Assembly (NCBI GenBank): GCA_020062745.1
Contig: JAGUVT010000020.1
Coordinates: 1-32,804, forward strand
DNA length: 32,804 bases
Source: Deltaproteobacteria bacterium
GTDB taxonomy: Bacteria > Bacillota > Desulfotomaculia > Desulfotomaculales > JAGUVT01
Direction of reading: 5' to 3'
Part shown: piece after piece, positions 24,348-32,804 of the stretch
Layout: each line of letters begins with the position of its first letter
Numbering within the stretch: position 1 is the stretch's first letter
Position numbers and translations under genes: made by a program
Notes under the pieces: generated by a model
What the model was told of the DNA's origin: nothing
What the model saw: the letters and a program-made list of their open reading frames with translations, nothing else
The model's database searches: none

Positions 24348-25320
24348 TTCCTTCTCCTAAAAAATTTAAAACGGCCACGATAACCCGCTCCTGCACTTCG
24401 GGCAGGCTCCCTTCCAGCATACAACCGGCAGCCCGGGAATGTCCTCCTCCACCAAAAACCCGGGCTATCCGGTTGACATCCACAGGATTCTTGGAACGGA
24501 AGCCAACTTTAAATTTACCCGGCTCCTTTTCAAAAAAAAGCACCCCTACCTGCACACCCTTAATTGCCCGGGCATAGCCAGCCAGACCGTCGGCATGTTC
24601 GTCTTCGGCTCCCAGGGCGCCAAGCGTCTCCCTGCGCACGGTCATCCAGGCAATTCTCCCACAGGCGCTCAAATTCAAAGTGTCGAGGGCGCTGCCGAGC
24701 AGCCTCAAGCTGGCAAGCGGTTTCTCTTCATAAAGGCGGGTATGGATCTGATCTGCCAGAGCGCCGCCTTCAATCAGCCTGGCGATCCGGTAGTGGGTTC
24801 CCGCAGTAGTATTTTCATACTGGAAAGACCCGGTATCGGTTATAATAGCCGTATAAAGACAGGTTGCAATATCTACAGTTAACGGCATCCCCATTAAATC
24901 CAGGAGATCAAAAACTATCTCTCCGGTTGCCGCCGCCTTACAGTCTATAAAATTAAGCGCGGCAAAAGGTTCGGAACCGATATGGTGGTCAAGACTGATG
25001 ACCACCATATCGTGTTCTAACAAATCCCGGAAGTTTTCTCCCATCCGTTCGGAAATTGAACAGTCCAGGACTATAAGGGTATCGTACCGGCCTGAAGGCG
25101 GCTTTTCATGCGTCTGGAAAAGCTCTGCGCCGGGTAAAAAATTATATATTTCGGGAATCGGATCGGGCCCCGCCATGGTCACTTGTTTGCCGCTATTACT
25201 TAAAGCCAGTCCCATAGCCAGAACCGAGCCGATGCTGTCACCGTCAGGCATAATGTGCCCGCAAACAAGAGCGTTCCTGGTACGTTTGACAGCTTCAGCA
25301 ATGACCGATAAATTATTCAC
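24322..25320 (-). CDS. nrnA: DHH-family phosphoesterase NrnA (nanoRNase / pAp phosphatase)
   Basis: Degrades short oligonucleotides and 3'-phosphoadenosine 5'-phosphate, finishing RNA decay begun by PNPase and RNase J. 332 residues from a GTG behind GGGGG. The metal-binding motifs are His22/Asp26/Asp28 in [21 protein letters not shown], and the DHH signature in [12 protein letters not shown]. The DHHA1 domain ends with the RNA-binding motif [12 protein letters not shown]. It overlaps rbfA by 4 bases and truB by 26 bases. Confidence 0.95.
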   Translation of the reverse strand: MNNLSVIAEAVKRTRNALVCGHIMPDGDSIGSVLAMGLALSNSGKQVTMAGPDPIPEIYNFLPGAELFQTHEKPPSGRYDTLIVLDCSISERMGENFRDLLEHDMVVISLDHHIGSEPFAALNFIDCKAAATGEIVFDLLDLMGMPLTVDIATCLYTAIITDTGSFQYENTTAGTHYRIARLIEGGALADQIHTRLYEEKPLASLRLLGSALDTLNLSACGRIAWMTVRRETLGALGAEDEHADGLAGYARAIKGVQVGVLFFEKEPGKFKVGFRSKNPVDVNRIARVFGGGGHSRAAGCMLEGSLPEVQERVIVAVLNFLGEGNGRHNQYS

Positions 25321-25679
25321 CCTTCTTTCCCCCGCACCTCTTCCAGCAGCTTTATAACCCTGCTCCCCCGGTCAATAGATTGATCCAGCTTAAAGGTAAT
25401 CTCCGGAGTATAACGAAGCCTGATCCGGTGGCCTAATTCGTTGCGCAGGAAATTCTGCGCTTTTTGGAGAGCATTGATCGTATTTTTTTGTTCTTCGGGC
25501 GGGCCATAAACACTGACATAAATTTTAGCATAGCGCAAATCAGCTGAAACTTCTACCAAAGTTATAGTAGCAAAGCCTACGCGCGGGTCTTTCAGCTCAT
25601 CTCTTAATATTTCCGAAATCTCTTTCTTAATTGCTTCTGCCAGCCGCTCGGGGCGGTAAGACAAGACCCTCACCCCCAT
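25317..25679 (-). CDS. rbfA: Ribosome-binding factor A
   Basis: KH-like 30S maturation factor that acts on the 5' end of 16S rRNA. 120 residues: [32 protein letters not shown] is the RbfA opening, followed by [13 protein letters not shown] and [27 protein letters not shown]. The ATG at 25677-25679 has no clear ribosome site and a GTG or TTG a few codons later is possible. It follows infB by 65 bases; the intervening DUF503 gene (ylxP) found in Bacillus is absent. Confidence 0.95.
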   Translation of the reverse strand: MGVRVLSYRPERLAEAIKKEISEILRDELKDPRVGFATITLVEVSADLRYAKIYVSVYGPPEEQKNTINALQKAQNFLRNELGHRIRLRYTPEITFKLDQSIDRGSRVIKLLEEVRGKEG

Positions 25680-25744
25680 TCATTCAGCCATAAGCTGTCC
25701 TGAAAATAACCTTTCTGGGTCATTGCGAGCTTTAAGGCGATCTT

Positions 25745-28432
25745 TTAATCTAATTTACGTTTAACAGTCTCCGTAGTAAAAGCTTCAACAATATCTCCTT
25801 CCTGAATATCATTGAACTTTTCTACGGTCAGGCCACATTCGTAACCCTGCGTTGCTTCCTTCACATCATCTTTAAATCGCTTCAAAGAATCTAATTTGCC
25901 CTCGTGGATAACAATACCGTCTCGTACTATTCTCACTCCAGCATCTCTGGTAATTTTACCTTCTACAACATAACAGCCGGCAATATTCCCAATCTTTGAA
26001 ACTTTAAAAAGTTTGCGGATTTCCACCCTTCCCAAAGGGACCTCCCGGTACTCCGGATCGAGTAGCCCACTCATGGCCGCTTTTATATCTTCTATGGCGT
26101 CGTAGATCACCCGGTATAAGCGAACATCAATGTTCTCGGTTTCGGCTGCTTTTCTGGCATTTACGTCAGGTCTTACATTAAATCCAATCACGATAGCATT
26201 AGAGGCCGAGGCTAACATAATATCAGTTTCCGAGATGGCTCCCACACCGTTATGAATGATATTAACCTTAACCTCATCGGTACTCAGTCTTTCTATGGAT
26301 TGGCACAGCGCCTCCACTGAACCCTGCACATCCGCCTTAACCACAACCCGCAACTCTTTAACCTGGTCTTCTTGAATATGCTTAAAAAAGTCATCCAATG
26401 ACACCCTGGCTGTGGTTTTCATTTCTTCTTCACGCCTCTTCATCTGACGGCGCACGGCAAGATGCTTGGCTACTCTCTCGTCTTCTACCTTTACAAAAAT
26501 ATCTCCGGCCTGCGGCACTTCGGAAAAACCAAGCACCTGAACCGGCATGGAAGGCCCCGCCTTTTTAATACGCCTGCCTTTATCATCCATCATGGCCCGC
26601 ACCCGGCCAAAGGCTGACCCTGCCAGCAAGGCATCACCGACGTTAAGGGTTCCGTTTTGCACCAACATGGTAGCCACCGGGCCACGTCCTTTGTCCAGTT
26701 CAGCCTCAATTACCACACCTCTGGCCAAACGCAGCGGGTTGGCCTTTAATTCAGCCAGTTCAGCCACCAGTAAAATCATCTCTAATAAATCATTTAAACC
26801 TTTTTTCTGAACGGCCGAAACTTCCACACAAATTGTTTCACCGCCCCATTCTTCAGAGACCAGTCCGTGATCGGTCAGTTGTTGTTTAACCCGTTCCGGG
26901 TTGGCATCAGGCTTATCCATCTTATTTATGGCCACAATAATGGGTACGTGCGCGTCTTTAGCATGATTAATAGCTTCAATCGTCTGTGGCATAACCCCAT
27001 CATCAGCAGCTACTACCAGAACAGCAACATCCGTTACCTGCGCCCCCCGTGCCCGCATAGCCGTGAAAGCTTCATGACCGGGAGTATCAACAAAAGTAAT
27101 TTTCTTTCCATTATGCTCAGCCTGGTAAGCGCCGATATGCTGAGTAATCCCACCAGCCTCAGTTGCTGTGACATTAGTCTCCCTAATGGCATCCAAAAGC
27201 GATGTCTTCCCGTGGTCAACATGTCCCATTACCGTAACCACACACGGTCTTTGCACTAAAAGTCCCGGGTCATCTTCCTGTTCCTGCATCAACAGCGCTT
27301 CCTCGTCTACAGGCAGCCTTATTTCTATTTCAAAACCAAACTCCCCGGCTAAAATAGTTGCCGTATCCGTATCCACTTCCTGGTTGATAGTCGCCATTAC
27401 CCCAAGCTGCATCAATTTCTTGATCAATTCCGCCGGCCTTTTATGCAATTTCATTGCCAGTTCCTGAATGCTGACCGATCCGTTCAAAATAACAGGCTTT
27501 TTTTCTATTACCGAAACCGGCTTCCCGCCGTGACCCACTTGCTTACCATCATCTTGCCTGACACCAGACCGTTTACGCTGTGTGCTATAGAGCCCCTTCG
27601 AACTGGGCCGTTCATCACGCCTTTTATCTAAAGCAGCAGGTTTATTCTCCAAACGGCCTTTTGCAAAAACCCGTTTTTCTTTAAAAGGTGTTTTTGGTTT
27701 CTCGGAAAATTTCGGCTTCTCGCCAGAAGGCTTCCCTTTCTCGACCGGTCCTGCCGGCATGCGAATCCCATCTGTAGAAGGAGGTGCTTTAGAGCGAGAA
27801 GTGACCTGCTTTCTAATATTATCTTCATCGACATTAACCCTGGCTGCCGCCATTCCGGGCTGTAACTTGGCACCAGGGCCGTTAACGCTTTTCCCGGCCT
27901 GATCTATGCGACTCACAGGCTGCAGCATTTTCCCTTCACGAAAACGGCCTCCGGGCAAAGGCTCGTTTCTGGCACGATCAACAGGTTTCGACCCGGTATC
28001 CTGCTTTTTTTTAGGCTGTTCCCACAACTTTACAGGGGGCTTGCCCACCGACTGGGGGCCTTCCCGAAAGCGCCTGTCCGGCGGCCTTTGCGGCACCCGA
28101 TCTACCAATCCGGGGCCTTTCTGCTCCCATTTATGCCCATGTTTTTCACGTCCCGTTCCAGCAACCGGCTGCACTCTTTCTCCTGCCCTGCCAACGCCCT
28201 TTTCCTCCGGTACCGGTTTCCCCCGAGGACCAGACGGCGCCTCAGAAGATTCTACTTTTTCCTGATCACTTTTTTTCACTAAATATTGCTGCTTGATTTT
28301 CTCAACATCGTCATCTTCTAAAGTACTCATGTGGGACTTAACAGATACTCCCATCATGTCTAACTTCTTGATGATTTCCTTGTTTTCTATGTTAAGCTCT
28401 TTAGCCAGTTCGTAGACACGTTTTTTTACCAT
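25745..28432 (-). CDS. infB: Translation initiation factor IF-2
   Basis: GTPase that brings initiator tRNA to the ribosome. 895 residues, ATG start behind GGAGGTGA. It opens with an IF2-N helix ([19 protein letters not shown]), then about 250 residues of basic, Pro/Lys/Gly-rich disordered linker, then a second IF2-N domain near 318-345. The G domain has GHVDHGKT (403-410), DTPGH (449-453) and NKMD (503-506). Beta-barrel and C1/C2 domains follow, ending in the tRNA-binding C2 domain ([20 protein letters not shown]). In Bacillus ylxQ precedes it; here only a 70-base gap separates it from ylxR. Confidence 0.98.
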   Translation of the reverse strand: MVKKRVYELAKELNIENKEIIKKLDMMGVSVKSHMSTLEDDDVEKIKQQYLVKKSDQEKVESSEAPSGPRGKPVPEEKGVGRAGERVQPVAGTGREKHGHKWEQKGPGLVDRVPQRPPDRRFREGPQSVGKPPVKLWEQPKKKQDTGSKPVDRARNEPLPGGRFREGKMLQPVSRIDQAGKSVNGPGAKLQPGMAAARVNVDEDNIRKQVTSRSKAPPSTDGIRMPAGPVEKGKPSGEKPKFSEKPKTPFKEKRVFAKGRLENKPAALDKRRDERPSSKGLYSTQRKRSGVRQDDGKQVGHGGKPVSVIEKKPVILNGSVSIQELAMKLHKRPAELIKKLMQLGVMATINQEVDTDTATILAGEFGFEIEIRLPVDEEALLMQEQEDDPGLLVQRPCVVTVMGHVDHGKTSLLDAIRETNVTATEAGGITQHIGAYQAEHNGKKITFVDTPGHEAFTAMRARGAQVTDVAVLVVAADDGVMPQTIEAINHAKDAHVPIIVAINKMDKPDANPERVKQQLTDHGLVSEEWGGETICVEVSAVQKKGLNDLLEMILLVAELAELKANPLRLARGVVIEAELDKGRGPVATMLVQNGTLNVGDALLAGSAFGRVRAMMDDKGRRIKKAGPSMPVQVLGFSEVPQAGDIFVKVEDERVAKHLAVRRQMKRREEEMKTTARVSLDDFFKHIQEDQVKELRVVVKADVQGSVEALCQSIERLSTDEVKVNIIHNGVGAISETDIMLASASNAIVIGFNVRPDVNARKAAETENIDVRLYRVIYDAIEDIKAAMSGLLDPEYREVPLGRVEIRKLFKVSKIGNIAGCYVVEGKITRDAGVRIVRDGIVIHEGKLDSLKRFKDDVKEATQGYECGLTVEKFNDIQEGDIVEAFTTETVKRKLD

Positions 28433-28438
28433 AAAAAA

Positions 28439-28468
28439 TCACCTCCAAAAATTATTTTTGCATAACAC
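28439..28468 (-). CDS. Possible 9-codon leader ORF, perhaps a ylxQ relic
   Basis: A strong AAGGAGGT (28475-28482) is followed after seven bases by a GTG that opens a nine-codon frame (MLCKNNFWR) ending at the TGA of the infB ribosome site GGAGGTGA. The full-strength ribosome site with no gene behind it is what would remain if ylxQ, normally found here, had been deleted. Whether it is translated is unknown. Confidence 0.3.
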   Translation of the reverse strand: MLCKNNFWR

Positions 28469-28502
28469 CCGGACACCTCCTTCCACATTCGGAAAGTGCG
28501 CT

Positions 28503-28775
28503 TCATTTCATTAAACCTTTCATTAAACCTTGCTTCAACTCTTCTACTGTTTCCCGACCAACAGGACACTGCAAAGCTTTTTCCAATCTTTTAATTGCTT
28601 TTTGCAAACACTCCGTTTTAGAACAAATATAAGCACCCCGGCCGGAACGTTTACCGGTAAGGTCTACTTCCACACTTCCCTCAGGTGTCCGCACCACCCG
28701 GGTCATTTCCTTCTTTGGTTTCATCTCCCGGCAACCCACACACATCCGGTGAGGGATCTTCTTTATCCTCGGCAC
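28503..28775 (-). CDS. ylxR: YlxR (RnpM) RNA-binding protein
   Basis: Small nucleic-acid-binding protein of the nusA operon; in Bacillus it has been reported to modulate RNase P. 90 residues from a GTG whose G is the last base of the nusA stop (TAGTG). Family marks: RMCVGCREMKPKKEMTRVVR, GRGAYICSKTECLQKAIKR. The C-terminus ends in a duplicated GLMK, from a 12-base tandem repeat in the DNA. Confidence 0.93.
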   Translation of the reverse strand: MPRIKKIPHRMCVGCREMKPKKEMTRVVRTPEGSVEVDLTGKRSGRGAYICSKTECLQKAIKRLEKALQCPVGRETVEELKQGLMKGLMK

Positions 28776-29860
28776 TACCCTTCAACCTCATTTTCATAAA
28801 AACGCTCATACTCTTCAAGATAAAGTTCCCGCATTTGTGACTCGCTTTTAATGTCAATCTTCCAGCCTGTCAACTTGGCAGCCAGGCGGGCATTTTGTCC
28901 CTCCTTACCAATAGCCAGAGAAAGCTGGTAATCAGGAACAATAACCCTGGCTACCTTTTCTTCCTCCCATGTCTCTACCGCTATTACTTTCGCCGGGCTC
29001 AAAGCACTGGCCACAAACTTAGATGAGTCCGGGTTCCATTTAATAACATCAATCTTCTCCCCGTTCAGCTCATTAACAACGTTCTGCACCCTTGTTCCTT
29101 TCTGACCGACACAGGCCCCCACCGGGTCAATACTATCATCCCTGGAATAAACTGCAATTTTTGAACGGGCCCCGGCCTCTCTGGCCACAGCCATCAATTC
29201 CACAACCCCTTCCTGCAACTCGGGAACTTCCAACTCAAAAAGTCTTTTTAAAAGCCCGGGATGGGTCCGTGATACCATAATCTGTGGGCCTTTAGTGGTT
29301 TTTCTCACTTCAATAATGTAGGTTTTAAGCCGGTTTCCTTGACGATAGATTTCTCCCGGTATCTGCTCTGACTGCGTCAGAATAGCCTCTGTTTTTCCCA
29401 GTTCAATAAAAACGTTTCTTTGTTCGATACGCTGAACAACTCCAGTAACAATATCCCCTTCCCGGTCGGCAAACTCCTCAAAAATAATATTACGCTCGGC
29501 TTCACGAATACGTTGCACCACTACCTGTTTTGCAGTCTGGGCAGCAATACGGCCAAAGTTACGGGGTGTAACCTCAGTCTCTATAATATCACCTATTTCG
29601 TATGAAGGGTTAATCTTTAGCGCATTTTCCAAAGATATTTCCAACCGGGGGTCTGAAGCTTCCTCCACAACCGCTTGCTGTGTATAAACCTTAATATCCC
29701 CGTTCTCACGATTAATGGTAACGCGGGCATTCTGCAAAGACCCAAAATTACGTTTATATGCCGAAAGCAGCGCTGCTTCGATTGCTTCCAACAAAACATC
29801 CAACCCGACACCCTTTTCCTTTTCCAGGTCTTGTAAAGCCCCTAAGAAATCCACATTCAT
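28775..29860 (-). CDS. nusA: Transcription termination/antitermination protein NusA
   Basis: RNA polymerase-associated factor for pausing, termination and antitermination. 361 residues, the short Firmicute form without C-terminal acidic repeats. ATG start behind GGGAG. The N-terminal domain opens [27 protein letters not shown]; the S1 domain includes [23 protein letters not shown]1 and KH2 include [18 protein letters not shown] and [23 protein letters not shown]. It is 20 bases downstream of rimP and overlaps ylxR by one base. Confidence 0.97.
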   Translation of the reverse strand: MNVDFLGALQDLEKEKGVGLDVLLEAIEAALLSAYKRNFGSLQNARVTINRENGDIKVYTQQAVVEEASDPRLEISLENALKINPSYEIGDIIETEVTPRNFGRIAAQTAKQVVVQRIREAERNIIFEEFADREGDIVTGVVQRIEQRNVFIELGKTEAILTQSEQIPGEIYRQGNRLKTYIIEVRKTTKGPQIMVSRTHPGLLKRLFELEVPELQEGVVELMAVAREAGARSKIAVYSRDDSIDPVGACVGQKGTRVQNVVNELNGEKIDVIKWNPDSSKFVASALSPAKVIAVETWEEEKVARVIVPDYQLSLAIGKEGQNARLAAKLTGWKIDIKSESQMRELYLEEYERFYENEVEG

Positions 29861-29880
29861 ATGATTCTCCCACCGATCAA

Positions 29881-30342
29881 TTAAAATTCTACCGTCAGCC
29901 GGGCTGATGCTATCTGTTCAAGGGGAACTGCCATTTCTACTCCCTTTACTTCCAGCAATACCTCATCTTCACACAAACCTTTTAAGCACCCGGTAAACTT
30001 CTTTTGGCCAGCAACAGGCACAAAAGTGACAATATTAACCAGCCGGCCGGCAAACCGGCGGAAATCATCAGCCTTTTTTAAAGGCCTCTCTATTCCGGGA
30101 GATGAAACCTCCAAAAAATAAGCCTGTGGAATCAGATCCAGATTATCAAGTACCCGGCTGATTTTTTCTGAAACCATCTGACAATCATCCAGGCTGACTC
30201 CTTTACTCTGATCAATAAAAATGCGCAGGTACCACCGGCTTTCTTCTTTTCCATAAGTCACATCCACCAATTCCAGGCCCGTTGCCTCAATTACCGGCAA
30301 TACAGCCTCTTTTACCTCATCCACAACCTTCTGCCTTCCCAC
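29881..30342 (-). CDS. rimP: Ribosome maturation factor RimP
   Basis: Required for 30S maturation. 153 residues from a GTG behind AAGGAGG. The N-terminal domain has VIEATGLELVDVTYGKEESRWYLRIFID-type sequence, and the linker carries FLEVSSPGIERPLKKADDFRRF, the clearest RimP signature; the C-terminal SH3-like domain follows. It is first gene of the nusA operon, with its own promoter and a hairpin in its leader. Confidence 0.95.
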   Translation of the reverse strand: MGRQKVVDEVKEAVLPVIEATGLELVDVTYGKEESRWYLRIFIDQSKGVSLDDCQMVSEKISRVLDNLDLIPQAYFLEVSSPGIERPLKKADDFRRFAGRLVNIVTFVPVAGQKKFTGCLKGLCEDEVLLEVKGVEMAVPLEQIASARLTVEF

Positions 30343-30376
30343 CGGGATACCTCCTTAAATTCGCCATAAGACGAAA

Positions 30377-30394
30377 GAGTGGGAACCCCCACTC
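30377..30394 (-). terminator. Hairpin in the rimP leader (possible attenuator)
   Basis: On the minus strand GAGTGGG - GGTT - CCCACTC is a perfect 7-bp stem, followed by TTTCGTCTT. It lies downstream of the predicted promoter and upstream of the rimP ribosome site. The T-run is interrupted, so termination strength is uncertain. Confidence 0.55.
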
Positions 30395-30434
30395 CTTAAA
30401 AACCAAAGTCCATTCTACCCCACAACCCAAATGT

Positions 30435-30463
30435 ATTCTATCATAAAAAGCAGTTGTTGACAA
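30435..30463 (-). promoter_or_regulatory. Promoter of the rimP-nusA-infB operon
   Basis: Minus strand TTGTCA (30458-30463), 17 bases, TAGAAT (30435-30440). It lies in the 186-base gap after lepA, which holds no gene, giving a leader of about 85 bases. Confidence 0.7.
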
Positions 30464-30528
30464 GAATCATTTCGGTACAAAAAATTTCTCTTCTCTTACC
30501 CCTGCAGGTCGCCGATGGGGAAAGCGCT

Positions 30529-32337
30529 CTATTTCTCCTCCAAGCCCAATACCGCCATAAAAGCCTCCTGGGGAATCTCTACATTACCTACCTGCTTCAT
30601 CCGTTTTTTGCCTTCTTTTTGTTTCTCCAACAGTTTACGCTTACGGGTAATATCGCCCCCGTAACATTTAGCCAGCACATTTTTACGCAGGGCCTTGACA
30701 GTTTCCCGGGCAATGATTTTATTCCCAACAGCGGCCTGAATCGGTATTTCAAAGAGATGGCGGGGAATTAAGCCACGTAACTTATCCACCAGATGGCATC
30801 CCCGGTGGTAGGCTTTATCCCGGTGGACAATACAGGAGAGAGCATCCAGCGCCTCCCCGGCAATCATGATATCCAGCTTCACCAGGTCAGCCTCTCTAAA
30901 ACCGGCCAATTCGTAATCCAGAGAAGCGTACCCCCTGCTGCGAGACTTCAACTGGTCAAAAAAGTCATAAATAATTTCACTCAAAGGCATCTCGTAGGTA
31001 AGCATTACCCTGCCGACGTTCATGTACTCAATATTCTTAAAAACACCGCGCCGTTCCTGGCACAACTCCATCACCGCACCCACATAATTTTTGGGTGACA
31101 TAATAATAGCGTTAACAAAAGGCTCCTCTACTTTAACAATCTTACCAGCAGGAGGCAGCCGGCTGGGATTTTCCATTTCCAACAACTCGCCGTCTATAGT
31201 AGTAACATGATAGACAACGTTTGGCGCAGTGGTTATCAGTTCTAAACCGTACTCCCGCTCCAGGCGCTCCTGTATTATTTCCATGTGCAAAAGCCCTAAA
31301 AAACCACACCGAAAACCAAAACCAAGCGCCTCTGAAGTTTCCGGTTCATAGACCAGGGAAGCATCGTTCAGCTTTAGTTTTTCCAGGGCGTCCCTTAAGC
31401 TTTCGTAGACAACGGTTTCAGTGGGGTAAAGGCCGCAGTAAACCATCGGGGTAACCCTGCGGTACCCCGGTAAAGGCGTGATAGCAGGATGCAAAGCACC
31501 GGTGACGGTATCGCCTACCTGGCAATCTTTCACATTCTTGACGCCGGCCGCCACAAATCCCACCTCACCGGCTTTAAGTGCACCGACAGTCACCGGCGCC
31601 GGGCGAAAGATACCAACTTCACTGACCTCGAATTCCTTGCCTCCGGACATCATCTTCACCGGCATGCCTTCCGTGATGGCCCCCTCAACCACCCGGACAT
31701 AAGCTATGACCCCCTTGTACGGGTCATAATGAGAATCAAAAATCAAGGCCCGCAGAGGAGCTTCGGATTCCCCTCCAGGCGGCGGTATTTTAGCTATAAT
31801 TTGCTCTAAAATCTCCTCTATCCCGGTGCCCAGTTTTGCCGAAGCCATAACGGCACCCGAAGCATCCAGGCCGATTACCTCTTCGATCTCCTGCCTGACC
31901 CGCTCCGGCTCTGCTCCGGGCAGATCAATTTTATTTATCACCGGAATTATTTCTAAATTGTTTTCTGAAGCCAGGTAAACATTGGCCATTGTTTGAGCTT
32001 CTATGCCCTGGGCAGCATCCACCACCAGCAAGGCCCCCTCACAGGCCGCCAGACTGCGGGAAACTTCGTAGGAAAAATCAACATGGCCGGGAGTGTCAAT
32101 AAGGTTTAACTGGTAATCACGGCCGTCTTTGGCCCGGTAAGTCAGGCGCACCGCCTGAGCTTTAATGGTAATCCCCCGTTCCCGTTCCAGGTCCATCTGG
32201 TCGAGAACCTGGTCAACCATCTCCCGTCCGCTTAAAGCGCCGGTGTATTCCAGCAAACGGTCGGCCAGCGTAGATTTGCCGTGATCGATATGGGCAATGA
32301 TACAAAAATTACGTATTCTTTCCTGATACCGCTCCAT
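30529..32337 (-). CDS. lepA: Elongation factor 4 (LepA), ribosomal GTPase
   Basis: EF-G-like translational GTPase. 602 residues, the standard length, from an ATG ten bases after GGGAGG. G-domain motifs: AHIDHGKST (15-23), [20 protein letters not shown] and NKIDLPGA. The domain order continues with the EF4-specific C-terminal domain ([25 protein letters not shown] and [32 protein letters not shown]). It has its own promoter. In many Firmicutes lepA is directly followed by hemW; here it is followed by rimP. Confidence 0.98.
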   Translation of the reverse strand: MERYQERIRNFCIIAHIDHGKSTLADRLLEYTGALSGREMVDQVLDQMDLERERGITIKAQAVRLTYRAKDGRDYQLNLIDTPGHVDFSYEVSRSLAACEGALLVVDAAQGIEAQTMANVYLASENNLEIIPVINKIDLPGAEPERVRQEIEEVIGLDASGAVMASAKLGTGIEEILEQIIAKIPPPGGESEAPLRALIFDSHYDPYKGVIAYVRVVEGAITEGMPVKMMSGGKEFEVSEVGIFRPAPVTVGALKAGEVGFVAAGVKNVKDCQVGDTVTGALHPAITPLPGYRRVTPMVYCGLYPTETVVYESLRDALEKLKLNDASLVYEPETSEALGFGFRCGFLGLLHMEIIQERLEREYGLELITTAPNVVYHVTTIDGELLEMENPSRLPPAGKIVKVEEPFVNAIIMSPKNYVGAVMELCQERRGVFKNIEYMNVGRVMLTYEMPLSEIIYDFFDQLKSRSRGYASLDYELAGFREADLVKLDIMIAGEALDALSCIVHRDKAYHRGCHLVDKLRGLIPRHLFEIPIQAAVGNKIIARETVKALRKNVLAKCYGGDITRKRKLLEKQKEGKKRMKQVGNVEIPQEAFMAVLGLEEK

Positions 32338-32402
32338 TCGGGAATTTCCTCCCCCGGTTCAATCCTTGCCCGCGTGCTACAAACGAGTAACAGACACATA
32401 GT

Positions 32403-32431
32403 ATTATAGCACCACCTGGAGAAGGTATCAA
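32403..32431 (-). promoter_or_regulatory. Promoter of lepA
   Basis: Minus strand TTGATA (32426-32431), 17 bases, exact TATAAT (32403-32408), with a leader of about 60 bases. Confidence 0.75.
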
Positions 32432-32455
32432 TCGAGTGGAGCATTTTACCGAAGG

Positions 32456-32791
32456 TTAGCGAAAATCATCAGTGTTTCTTTTATGGCCGATGCGATACCA
32501 GCAATCCTTCAAAACCGCCCAAACAGAGCCGCCATTTTCAGCAAGTTGCCGGGATGTGCCATTTGCTTTTTCAAGCAAGCACCGGGTATCCAAAGAAGGC
32601 ATGATTACCTTAAAAGTTTCACCGAGCAATTCCAGTTCCAATGCGCCGCTGTTCTCCTTTACCAATCGCCAGGCACAGACCGGTACAGCCGGCTCTCTCT
32701 GTTCATTAAAGTTGGCCAGGGAAAAATAAAACCCGCTTGCAACAAAAGCAAGAAACAATGCCAGGACTATTCCAATACTGAATTTCGGCAC
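32456..32791 (-). CDS. Unknown protein with N-terminal membrane anchor
   Basis: 111 residues from a GTG behind GAGGGG. The N-terminus (KFSIGIVLALFLAFVASGFYF) is a single hydrophobic segment preceded by Lys, predicting a signal anchor or uncleaved signal peptide with an external domain of about 85 residues. That domain has three Cys and a Trp-rich end (GGSVWAVLKDCWYRIG). No family is recognised. It ends 118 bases before lepA, which has its own promoter; what lies upstream is beyond the window edge. Confidence 0.65.
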   Translation of the reverse strand: MPKFSIGIVLALFLAFVASGFYFSLANFNEQREPAVPVCAWRLVKENSGALELELLGETFKVIMPSLDTRCLLEKANGTSRQLAENGGSVWAVLKDCWYRIGHKRNTDDFR

Positions 32792-32804
32792 CTACAACCC
32801 CTCA

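Noticed and set aside
25680-25744. Possible REP fragment (GTCATTGCGAGC) between infB and rbfA
   Set aside because: Only the first bases resemble the palindrome at 14.57 kb and no second arm pairs with it; too short to call.

Overview
The window looks like a chromosomal core segment of an anaerobic, spore-forming Firmicute, most likely from the Peptococcaceae (Pelotomaculum / Desulfotomaculum / Carboxydothermus neighbourhood). This rests on Firmicute gene orders, dipicolinate synthase genes (an endospore marker), a perfect CIRCE operator with HrcA, strong AGGAGG ribosome sites with many TTG/GTG starts, and an archaeal-like (group III) chaperonin inside the dnaK operon. The organism assignment is inference. 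Almost everything is on the minus strand, so genes are read from right to left; only the two small-heat-shock-like genes are on the plus strand. No rRNA, tRNA, CRISPR array or intact transposase gene was seen.

Right to left: (1) an unknown membrane-anchored protein and lepA; (2) the transcription/translation cluster rimP-nusA-ylxR-infB-rbfA-nrnA-truB-ribF, with its own promoter and a leader hairpin, and without the usual ylxQ; (3) two small unknown genes, then rpsO and pnp; (4) an M16 peptidase, a dUTPase and a small membrane protein; (5) an accessory island at about 13.9-16.8 kb with two Hsp20-like proteins, a ClpP/SppA-class serine protease of the SDH type, a 69-residue unknown protein, and repeat elements; (6) the lysine/diaminopimelate/dipicolinate cluster dapB-dpaA-dpaB-asd-dapG-dapA followed by an RNase J gene; (7) hemW and the heat-shock operon hrcA-chaperonin-grpE-dnaK, with dnaK cut by the left edge of the window.

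The genes form three functional themes. The first is ribosome maturation and translation: LepA, RimP, NusA, IF-2, RbfA, TruB, S15, and RNA turnover by PNPase, RNase J and NrnA. The second is supply of tetrahydrodipicolinate/DAP for the cell wall and dipicolinate for spores. The third is protein quality control: Hsp70, group III chaperonin, two sHsps and a Clp-class protease.

The points most worth following are: the group III chaperonin under CIRCE control; the Asn-Pro-x-x-x-Gln motif shared by the N-terminal arms of both Hsp20-like proteins, next to a protease and an unknown small protein; the apparent relic of a deleted ylxQ; a hairpin in the rimP leader; the possible two-gene cassette upstream of rpsO; and the separation of lepA from hemW-hrcA by about 24 kb of other conserved genes.
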